In this document: positions 8,636-15,288 of the stretch, piece after piece
Position numbering within the stretch: the stretch's first letter is position 1
Layout: every line of letters starts with the position of its first letter
Assembly: GCA_029261855.1 (NCBI GenBank)
Contig: JAJDAN010000072.1
Location: 1-64,000, forward strand
Reading direction: 5' to 3'
Length of the DNA: 64,000 nucleotides
Source: Deltaproteobacteria bacterium
GTDB taxonomy: Bacteria > Myxococcota_A > UBA9160 > UBA4427
The notes under the pieces: model-generated
The model's database searches: none
Told to the model about the DNA's origin: nothing
What the model saw: the letters and a program-made list of their open reading frames with translations, nothing else
Made by a program: the position numbers and the translations under genes

Positions 8636-9710
8636 GAGCGTGCACGGCAGCCTGCCCCTGCAAGCGGGTGAGTGGGTCGCGGTTCGTAGCGAGGCCGAGA
8701 TCCTCGCAACCCTGGACGAGGATGGCGCGCTCGACGGCCTGCCCTTCATGCCGGAGATGCTGTCGTTCTGTGGGCGCAAGCTGCGGGTGCACCGCCGCGC
8801 CGACAAGACCTGCGACACGGTCACGGGCAGTACGCTCGGACGGCGCATGCGCGGCACCGTGCATCTCGAGGGCGTGCGCTGCGACGGCGCCGCCCACGGT
8901 GGCTGTCAGGCGGCGTGTCTGATGATGTGGAAGGAAGCCTGGCTCGCCCGGGCGGAGTCCGCACCGGCGGCCCCCCTGTGGCGCATGGTTGCGGGCTCGG
9001 CGGCGGCGCGGACGGGCCAGGCAATGCCGGGGTGCAGTCGTGATGACGTCCTGCGCGCCGCCGTTCGCGCCCAGGGTGTGACCCCCGAGCAGACGGCCTA
9101 CCGCTGCCAGGTCACCCAGCTGATCGAGGCATCGTCGCCGCTTTCCTGGTGGGAGCCCGGCCAGTACTTGCGAGACTGGCTGTCGGGAAACGTCGGGCTC
9201 GGCCTGCTGCTCCAGGTGTTCCTGCTGCGAAGCCTCGCGCAGGTGGTCACGGGCCGAGGCTTCAGCCTCAAGGTCAAGATCTATGATGCGATCGCGACGT
9301 TCTTCGGCCAGTCGCCCTGGCCCTACCACCCCGGGCGCGTCACCGGGCGCACGCCGCACGAAACCCTGGGCCTGGAGCCCGGCGAACTCGTCACCGTCAA
9401 GTCTCACGAGCAGATCCTCGAGACCCTCAAGGGCATGCACAACCGGGGTCTGTCCTGGGCGCCCGAGATGGTGCGCTACTGCGGGGGTACGTACCGCGTC
9501 CGCGCCCGTGTCGACCGGATCCTCGACGAGAAGACGGGGGTCATGCTGCCGATGAAGAACGACTGCATCGTGCTCGAAGACGTCGTCTGTCAGTCCGAGT
9601 GCAGCGCGAACCGGCTGTTCTGCCCGCGCGGCATCTACGCGTACTGGCGGGAGATCTGGCTCGAGCGCGCCGACTCGGCCCCGGAATCCCAGGCGAGCCC
9701 AGGGTCCTGA
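8628..9710 (+). CDS. duplicated cysteine-containing protein of unknown function
   Basis: A 360-residue protein built from two copies of a domain of about 95 residues, near 12-108 and 243-350. Both copies share the order GEWV/GELV, a helix with EIL-TL, PEM, a FCG or YCGG turn, a V.LE.V.C segment, and a C-terminal W.E.WL.RA. Copy one has Cys48, 62, 85, 93 and 97; copy two has a similar spread with an NDC and an FCPRG element. The regular cysteines suggest metal or cluster binding. There is no signal peptide. The GTG start overlaps the PIG-L gene by eight bases, so it belongs to the same operon. I do not recognise its function. Confidence 0.75.
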   Translation: MARSVHGSLPLQAGEWVAVRSEAEILATLDEDGALDGLPFMPEMLSFCGRKLRVHRRADKTCDTVTGSTLGRRMRGTVHLEGVRCDGAAHGGCQAACLMMWKEAWLARAESAPAAPLWRMVAGSAAARTGQAMPGCSRDDVLRAAVRAQGVTPEQTAYRCQVTQLIEASSPLSWWEPGQYLRDWLSGNVGLGLLLQVFLLRSLAQVVTGRGFSLKVKIYDAIATFFGQSPWPYHPGRVTGRTPHETLGLEPGELVTVKSHEQILETLKGMHNRGLSWAPEMVRYCGGTYRVRARVDRILDEKTGVMLPMKNDCIVLEDVVCQSECSANRLFCPRGIYAYWREIWLERADSAPESQASPGS

Positions 9711-9714
9711 AGCC

Positions 9715-11013
9715 TCACCGCGCCCCACCGCCTGACTGCGCGAGGGAGTCTTCGATGGTGCGGGCCACGAGCGCGTAGCCCCTGGCGTTCATGTGCGGTG
9801 AGCCCAGCACGCTGCCGCCCCGGTAGGAGTACAGGCCCAGGGGGTCGTCGTTGGCCTCGAATGCGGCGTGTACGTCGATGAAGGGAAGCCCGAGGGATCC
9901 TGCGATCTCGGCCAGACGCTCCCGGGTCGCCGGGTCCGCGAAGCGCGGTGCGCCGCCACGCGGGTCGAAGTTCCAGACTCCGGGCAAGTAGACGAAGACG
10001 AGCTCGCCGCCCCAGCTCGAGCTGAGCTGTGAGGCGCGCGCGAGTACACGCGCGAAGAGTGCGAAGTCCGCCGGCTCCCGGGGTTCGCGGCGCGCCGCCC
10101 GCAATGCGCGGAAGAGCTGACGGAGCTTCGCGAGGCGCAGGAAGTCACCTGGACCCTGGCGGGCGCGCGCCCTGGCGTGGGCCGCCATCGGGCCGCCCTC
10201 GTCGGGTTGCGCGAGGGGTTCGGAACCCAGGCTCTCGGAAAGCAGACCCAGGAGGGCGGAGTCGATCTCGGGCTGAAGCCCGGCGAGTCCCTGATCGAAG
10301 CCCGGCTCGAGATAGCGCATGAGCAGCGGCGCCCGGCTGCTCTGGCCCAGATCGAACCACGCGAGGTCGTTCTCGAAGTAGATCCACAGGACGCGCCTCG
10401 GGCGCAGGCTGGTGCCGTACTCGGCCAGGGTCGCCAGCTCGAAGAGCGGCGAATTCCCCGAGTAGCCGAGATTCAGGCTTCGTGGGTACCGCGCGCGGAG
10501 CTGCTCGGCGATGTCGTCGCCGGGCGCGACGCACTCGCCGATGGTGAAGGAGTCGCCGAGCAGGACGAGGTCCATGGGGTTGGACGACCCCCCGGCGGTC
10601 GCCGGGTCCGGCCAGGATCCGGGCGGATTCCGGAAGCCGTGACGGTCGCTCTCGTAGACCGCCCACTCGCCGCTCTCGTTGCAGAGCACCGTGGTGCGCC
10701 GGGAGATTCCGGCGAGGGGGAGTAGCTCCCTGCCGTCGGCGGCGAGTCGCGATCGGAAGTCGCCCTCGCTGTCCTTCTCGAGCAGGGCGGCGGGTACGAT
10801 CCGAGGCACCGCGTCGAAGCCCTGGGCCCGGAGGTCCGCGACGACCCGACTGCGCGTTCGGGCGTCATAGGGTCGTCCTGCCGCCTCGGCTTCCTCGATG
10901 GCTCGGAGTCCCGGGTCCGATTCCAACAGGATCAGCGCGAACTCGCCCGCGCATAGGACGAGGCCCGCGACCAGGCAGCCGAGCCCCAGGGCAACGAGTC
11001 GACTTCGCGTCAT
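9715..11013 (-). CDS. membrane-anchored SGNH hydrolase-like protein
   Basis: A 432-residue protein with one N-terminal hydrophobic segment (about residues 7-30) and an SGNH/GDSL-type domain. GDSFTIGE at 153-160 carries the presumed nucleophile serine. A C-terminal block ending SPHMNARGY supplies a candidate catalytic histidine, though the usual preceding aspartate is not obvious. A HGFRNP element before the domain is typical of AlgX/DHHW-like O-acetylation proteins. I chose the ATG at 11013, ten codons inside the longest frame, because the membrane segment follows directly. It converges on the glycan operon, with four bases between the stops. It may modify or bind surface polysaccharide; this is inference. 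Confidence 0.7.
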   Translation of the reverse strand: MTRSRLVALGLGCLVAGLVLCAGEFALILLESDPGLRAIEEAEAAGRPYDARTRSRVVADLRAQGFDAVPRIVPAALLEKDSEGDFRSRLAADGRELLPLAGISRRTTVLCNESGEWAVYESDRHGFRNPPGSWPDPATAGGSSNPMDLVLLGDSFTIGECVAPGDDIAEQLRARYPRSLNLGYSGNSPLFELATLAEYGTSLRPRRVLWIYFENDLAWFDLGQSSRAPLLMRYLEPGFDQGLAGLQPEIDSALLGLLSESLGSEPLAQPDEGGPMAAHARARARQGPGDFLRLAKLRQLFRALRAARREPREPADFALFARVLARASQLSSSWGGELVFVYLPGVWNFDPRGGAPRFADPATRERLAEIAGSLGLPFIDVHAAFEANDDPLGLYSYRGGSVLGSPHMNARGYALVARTIEDSLAQSGGGAR

Positions 11014-11048
11014 GGTGCGGGAGGATAACCGCCTGGGGATCACGTACC

Positions 11049-11498
11049 GTGCGGTCCGTGCGAAGACCTCACCCGCTGACTTCGGCCCTCCCGGTGCTCG
11101 TCGCGCTCGCGTTCATGGCTGGCTTCCCAGTTCTCGAAGGCTGCGACTCCCGCGCACGCGAGATCCGGTCCGAGCTGTCCGATGGGGAGCTGCTGCTCTT
11201 CGATCGCGGCCAGAAGTTGTCTTCGCCGTGCTGGGCCTGCCACGACTTCTACGGAACCCAGAACAAGGTCGGGCCGTCGCTTTCGGGGCTGTTCGGGAGG
11301 CGCGCCGGCGACAGCGCGTTCCCGGGGTATTCCCAGGCCATGCGCGAGTCCGGGATCTCCTGGGACCGGCAAACCCTCGCGCGTTTCCTCGCGAATCCGC
11401 AGTCGGTGGTTCCCGGTACGACGATGGTCTCACCGGGCATCGCCGCGCGCGCCGATATCGAAGCACTGGTCTTCTACACGGAGCGCGTGACGCGCTGA
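11049..11498 (+). CDS. small class I cytochrome c lipoprotein
   Basis: A 149-residue exported electron-transfer protein. An N-terminal hydrophobic stretch ends in VLEGC, a plausible lipobox with Cys32. The heme c site CWACH is at 61-65, followed by GPSLSGLFGR at 75-84, which is typical of small class I cytochromes c. Met126 in VPGTTM is the likely axial ligand. The start is GTG at 11049; a second GTG three codons later is possible. It diverges from the SGNH gene with about 35 bases between starts, so the two share a control region. Its redox partners are not in view. Confidence 0.85.
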   Translation: MRSVRRPHPLTSALPVLVALAFMAGFPVLEGCDSRAREIRSELSDGELLLFDRGQKLSSPCWACHDFYGTQNKVGPSLSGLFGRRAGDSAFPGYSQAMRESGISWDRQTLARFLANPQSVVPGTTMVSPGIAARADIEALVFYTERVTR

Positions 11499-11904
11499 TC
11501 GCGACTCCTCGCGTGGCGCAGCGCATTGCTTGCTGTGGCACGTCGTCCAGACCTGTCCCGGGCTGCTGGGCGATTCTGCCCCGTCGTTCTCGCTACACGC
11601 GAACAGACTGCGTCTGCATCCGCACACTCCGCCGACGCGTCGCGTGCAACATTGCGTTGCGAACGTCCTGCGTGAAGGGAATTCAGGGACACGCGTCTGG
11701 CGTGTTCACGGCTTCGAAGGCCTGTGGAGTCTTCACTGGGGCGACCGGCCATTCGCGCGGCGGCAAGGGCGATCGCCCGAGCGCTGAAGTCGCACCGACT
11801 GGCACGGGGACTGCAATGTCATGGGGGCAAGCGCGCGAGGCAGATCCGGCTCGCGCCGACCTGTTGTGAAATTTCTGACGAACGACCTGACGAAAGAGGA
11901 CTCC
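11499..11904. other. long intergenic stretch without a recognisable gene
   Basis: These 406 bases hold no frame with a coding-like composition; short frames here are arginine/histidine/serine-rich and lack start signals. The one structure seen is a short perfect inverted repeat, ACACGC-GTCTG-GCGTGT, at 11689-11705. The segment after about 11860 (TTGTGAAATTTCTGACG) is more AT-rich and probably contains the promoter and leader of the small membrane protein at 11905. Confidence 0.5.
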
Positions 11905-12168
11905 ATGAACGACAAGGCCTTCGCAATCTTCGCAATCTCCCTGGTGGCGGCCATCGGCTCGCTCTTCACCGTCGCGGTGGCGACCGGCATCGCCGCCGTC
12001 CCGCCCATCGCGTTCATCGTCGAGCACGTCGCGCTGGGCCTCGCGATCCGGACCGCGTACAAGAGCTTCGATGGCTCGAACCCGGTCATCGACTTCATGG
12101 AGTTCTACGGCTGGAAGAGCGCCGAGCAGGCCGCGCCGCCGTCGGACGCGATGGCCTCCGCCATCTGA
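11905..12168 (+). CDS. small membrane protein of unknown function
   Basis: An 87-residue protein with a hydrophobic N-terminal half (about residues 5-30 and 30-50) and a soluble tail rich in Ala and Ser. The start ATG at 11905 follows a clear AGAGGA at six to seven bases, which is better than any upstream alternative. The first segment could be a transmembrane helix or a signal peptide. The tail contains FMEFYGWKSAEQ and ends in MASAI. I recognise no family. It stands alone, after a 406-base gap and before a convergent gene, with a possible terminator between them, so it is probably a separate transcript. Confidence 0.65.
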   Translation: MNDKAFAIFAISLVAAIGSLFTVAVATGIAAVPPIAFIVEHVALGLAIRTAYKSFDGSNPVIDFMEFYGWKSAEQAAPPSDAMASAI

Positions 12169-12184
12169 TCGCGTTCCAGCACGC

Positions 12185-12230
12185 CGAAACGCCGGCCGGC
12201 GTCCCTCTTCGGGGCGCCGGTCTCGTTTCG
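12185..12230. terminator. possible bidirectional terminator
   Basis: CGAAAC at 12185-12190 pairs with GTTTCG at 12225-12230. Between them a GC-rich inner part, CCGGCCGGCG with CGCCGG, can extend the structure. It lies between the stops of convergent genes at 12168 and 12254. There is no strong T-run. Confidence 0.35.
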
Positions 12231-12253
12231 TGGACCGTGCCGGGCGTGTCGGG

Positions 12254-15079
12254 TTACTTGAGGAAGCGGCCCAGCAGGCCCGGCTTCTTCTTGCGGTCGC
12301 GCATCTCCATCAAGCGGACTTCCTGCGCGGCCTCGCGGCAGTGCGGTCGGATCTTGAGGGCGCGATCGAACATCTTGCGGGCCTTGTCGAGCTCGCCCTG
12401 CACCTTGAAGATGCGGCCCAGGTACACGTAGGGGAGCTCGCGATCGGGCGATAGCTTGATGCCGCGCGCGATGTCCTCGAGCGCCTCCTTGCGAACCAGG
12501 TCGTTGTCGGGCTTGGACAGATAGAGCGCATACCCCAGATGTGCGACGTACTCGCCCTCGGACGGGTCGAGATGGGCCGACATACCGAAGGCCTCCACGG
12601 ACTGATCGTATTTCTTGACCTTGAGGAGATCACGGCCCTTCCGGAACCAGCTCTCTGCATCGAGCGCGCGCGTTGCGGGGCTCTCGCGGCTGCGGTCGGC
12701 CGCGGACGCGGGGAGATTCTCGGCGTCGACCGGCTTGTCGCGGTCGACGAGGTGGGCGTACTTGTGCCCCATCCTCTTCTGGACGCGCGCGGCGATCAGG
12801 GCCCGCTCCGCGGGGTCGGTCTCGACGTTGCCAAAGGCTGCGATCTGATAGCGGTTGGCGCTCGTCCTGGGCGCCGTCGGCTCGGGCGCCGTCGGCTCGG
12901 GCGCAGTCGGCTCGGGCGCAGTCGGCTCGGGTACCGCGAGCTCGGCGGATGCGCCCTTCTCGTGGGTCTCGGCTTCCGCCTCGGGGGCGGCGGGGGCTTC
13001 GGCCGGTGCGCGCTGCTCTTTCGGCTGCTCGGCGACAGGCGACGGCTTCGCGGCGACGGCCGTGGGCTTCTCCGCGACGGGCGCGGGCTCCTCGCTGACG
13101 GGCGCGGGCTTCTCCGCGACGGCCGCGGGCTTCTCGCTGACGGGCGCGGGCTTCCCGCTGACGGGCGCGGGCTTCTCGCTGACGGGTGCGGGCTTCTCGC
13201 TGACGGGCGCGGGCTTCTCGCCGACGGGCGCGGGCTTGACGCTGACGGGCGTGGGCTTGTCGATCGCGGGTGCGGGCTTGTCGATCGCGGGCACGGGCTT
13301 CGCGATCACCGGGGCGGGCTTCTCGCTCGCGCGAGCAGGCGCGTCGGTCTTCGCGACCTTCTCTTCGACGACGACGGCGGGCTTCGGGACCGGGCGCTTC
13401 TTCTTCCGCTTGCGGCGACGGACCTTCTTCTCCGGGGCCTTGGCCAGGTCGTCCCCGGCCGGCTCCGCGGGACTCGTCCTGAGCTCCGGCGCGGATTCGG
13501 GCGTGGGTACGGGCTCCGGTGCCGGTGTCGGCTCTGGCGTCAGCTCGGGCTCGGGAGCCCTGGGCGTGTCGTCGGACGAGACCAGCTGATCGATGTCGAT
13601 GAGCGAGTCCGAGTCGCCAGAGCTGTCGTGGGCTGCGTCGCTCGCTGACTCGGAAACCATCTCGCTCTCGAAGGAGTCTTCTTCGAAGGCGCGCAGCTCG
13701 AACAGATCGTCCTCGTAGGCGAGATCACGGATCGGCTCGGCGTCGGGCTCGCCCGGCATCTGGCCATCGAAGAGTGTCTCTTCGTAGCCGAGATCATGTT
13801 CCTCGGTGAGCAGCAGCTCGGGCTCGTCCTCGGGCTCGTCTCGCGCGGGTTCGGAGGTGCGGGTAGGCTGCGGGCGCGGGTCCTGGCGGGCTTCCTTCTT
13901 CGCTTCCTTTCTTGCTTCCCTTTTCGCTTCTGGGGCGACGGCCTCGTCGAGCACCAGCATCGGGTCCGGGGTCAGGTCGATCGAGCCGAGGATCGCGAAG
14001 CCGTACAGGGTCCGTTGCTCGAACTCGGACCCGTCGAGGAAGTCGCCGACGGCGCGGTCGCCGACGAGCGCTTCCACGAAGCTTCGTTGCGCGTCCGAGA
14101 ACGGCACGTCGTCGAAGGGCGGCTCGGGGTCGGCACTCGCGAGGGCGTAGAGGTCCGCGTAGCGAGCGAGCGCGCTGCGGATCGTCTCGATCGGTGCCCA
14201 GGCCAACACGCCGCGGACGATCAGGCTCTGGGCCGATCGGGTCAGGGGAAGCGAACGCGCCCCTTTGAGCCGTCGCCCGGGCTCGAAGCGGTAGCGACCC
14301 TTGGGCAGCTCGAAGAGCTGGAACACGGCCTCGTCGGCTTGCTCGATCAACGCGGTTTCAATGGTGGCTTCGTCCACGACACCAGCGTCGAGGAGGACCT
14401 CCTCGATGGTCGACAGGCCGAGCGTTGCGAGACTGAGCGCGTCGTCGCGCGCGTCGCGAGTCAGGCGCTCTGTCCGGATGAGGAACTCGTCGATGTCTTC
14501 CCGTTGGGCGAGCGAGACCGCGACGGGGGAGCCGTTGCGGATCTCGATGCCCGTGCGCTTGCGGGCGTCGCCGACGATCAGGACGCCGCCCTCTCCGCGA
14601 CGGTGGATCCGGTCGAGCAGCTCGGGGAGCGGTAGGTCCGACAGTCGGCCGGCTCCGATTCCGACCTGGGAAATCGAGTCCTCGTTGGGGTCGGCGGAAG
14701 CCTCCGCCTTGCGCGCGAGCTGTTCTTCGATGCAGGCGACGAGCTGGCGCGGCGAGATCGGTTTGGTGAGGTACTCGGCGACGCCGAGCTGCATCGCGCG
14801 CCCGTGTACGCCGGGCGTCCGTCCAGCCGAAGTCACGACCACGATCGGTGTATTCGCAGCGCCCATCCCGTCGCGCCGGACACGCTCGACGAAGTCGAGA
14901 CCGTTGCCGGAAGCGAGTCGGATCTCGAGTACGACGAGATCGGGCTCCTCGACCACCAGGATCTCGTATGCCTCTTCGAGGTCGCGGCAGTGGATCAGGG
15001 CGGTGTCATCGCCGAGGCCCGCCTCGAGTCCGTCCAGGACGCGGCGGTCGTCATCGATGTAGAGGAGGGTCGAGGACAC
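12254..15079 (-). CDS. receiver-like, DUF4388 and TPR protein with Pro-rich linker
   Basis: A 941-residue cytoplasmic protein in four parts. Residues 1-125 form a CheY-like receiver with acidic residues at 9-11, Thr83/Ser84 and Lys106 in LTKPIS, but the phospho-acceptor position reads VVLEIRL, with Glu52 instead of Asp. Residues about 140-320 match the DUF4388/PATAN type, followed by acidic sequence. A long linker has TAPEP and KPAPVSE repeats. The last 130 residues are TPR repeats beginning WFRKGRDLLK. Such combinations occur in myxobacterial-type gliding and signalling proteins. I chose the GTG at 15079 because the receiver begins at once; a TTG 20 codons upstream is open but adds only poorly structured sequence. 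Neither start has a good Shine-Dalgarno. Confidence 0.8.
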   Translation of the reverse strand: MSSTLLYIDDDRRVLDGLEAGLGDDTALIHCRDLEEAYEILVVEEPDLVVLEIRLASGNGLDFVERVRRDGMGAANTPIVVVTSAGRTPGVHGRAMQLGVAEYLTKPISPRQLVACIEEQLARKAEASADPNEDSISQVGIGAGRLSDLPLPELLDRIHRRGEGGVLIVGDARKRTGIEIRNGSPVAVSLAQREDIDEFLIRTERLTRDARDDALSLATLGLSTIEEVLLDAGVVDEATIETALIEQADEAVFQLFELPKGRYRFEPGRRLKGARSLPLTRSAQSLIVRGVLAWAPIETIRSALARYADLYALASADPEPPFDDVPFSDAQRSFVEALVGDRAVGDFLDGSEFEQRTLYGFAILGSIDLTPDPMLVLDEAVAPEAKREARKEAKKEARQDPRPQPTRTSEPARDEPEDEPELLLTEEHDLGYEETLFDGQMPGEPDAEPIRDLAYEDDLFELRAFEEDSFESEMVSESASDAAHDSSGDSDSLIDIDQLVSSDDTPRAPEPELTPEPTPAPEPVPTPESAPELRTSPAEPAGDDLAKAPEKKVRRRKRKKKRPVPKPAVVVEEKVAKTDAPARASEKPAPVIAKPVPAIDKPAPAIDKPTPVSVKPAPVGEKPAPVSEKPAPVSEKPAPVSGKPAPVSEKPAAVAEKPAPVSEEPAPVAEKPTAVAAKPSPVAEQPKEQRAPAEAPAAPEAEAETHEKGASAELAVPEPTAPEPTAPEPTAPEPTAPRTSANRYQIAAFGNVETDPAERALIAARVQKRMGHKYAHLVDRDKPVDAENLPASAADRSRESPATRALDAESWFRKGRDLLKVKKYDQSVEAFGMSAHLDPSEGEYVAHLGYALYLSKPDNDLVRKEALEDIARGIKLSPDRELPYVYLGRIFKVQGELDKARKMFDRALKIRPHCREAAQEVRLMEMRDRKKKPGLLGRFLK
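12871..12930 (-). repeat. 4 x 15-bp tandem repeat (TAPEP codons)
   Basis: Four adjacent 15-base units, two reading GCGCCGTCGGCTCGG on the plus strand and two GCGCAGTCGGCTCGG. They encode Thr-Ala-Pro-Glu-Pro in the linker of the receiver-DUF4388-TPR protein. Near-identity at DNA level suggests recent expansion or contraction. Confidence 0.85.
13030..13325 (-). repeat. degenerate 21-bp repeats (KPAPVSE codons)
   Basis: About thirteen units of roughly 21 bases encode variants of the heptad Lys-Pro-Ala-Pro-Val-Ser-Glu. The central units are nearly identical in DNA, and the flanking ones are degenerate (KPTPVSV, KPAPAID). This is an extended Pro-rich linker between the acidic segment and the TPR domain. 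Confidence 0.85.
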
Positions 15080-15288
15080 GTGGGGGGAATCTCGTGTGCC
15101 TGAAGGGTGTGCTTGCCTATCCGCTGCGCACTGCCGCAACCCCCCTTTTCGTCATTGCGGCGGCGGGACTTGATGCGAAGCGCCACGGCATCCGGCGGGC
15201 TGGGGCGAGGTGGCGGCACGGCCCGGCAACGAGGACGCAGTTTTCCGGCAAGCGCATCCGCTCCTTCACGAACGGGAGACCAGACGTG

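Noticed and set aside
11530-11787. Plus-strand frame of 85 codons in the long gap
   Set aside because: No ribosome site, and its His/Arg/Ser-rich, motif-free translation looks non-coding.
15080-15139. TTG start 20 codons upstream for the receiver-DUF4388-TPR gene
   Set aside because: The added residues are not part of the receiver fold and no ribosome site supports it; the GTG at 15079 is taken, though neither is strong.
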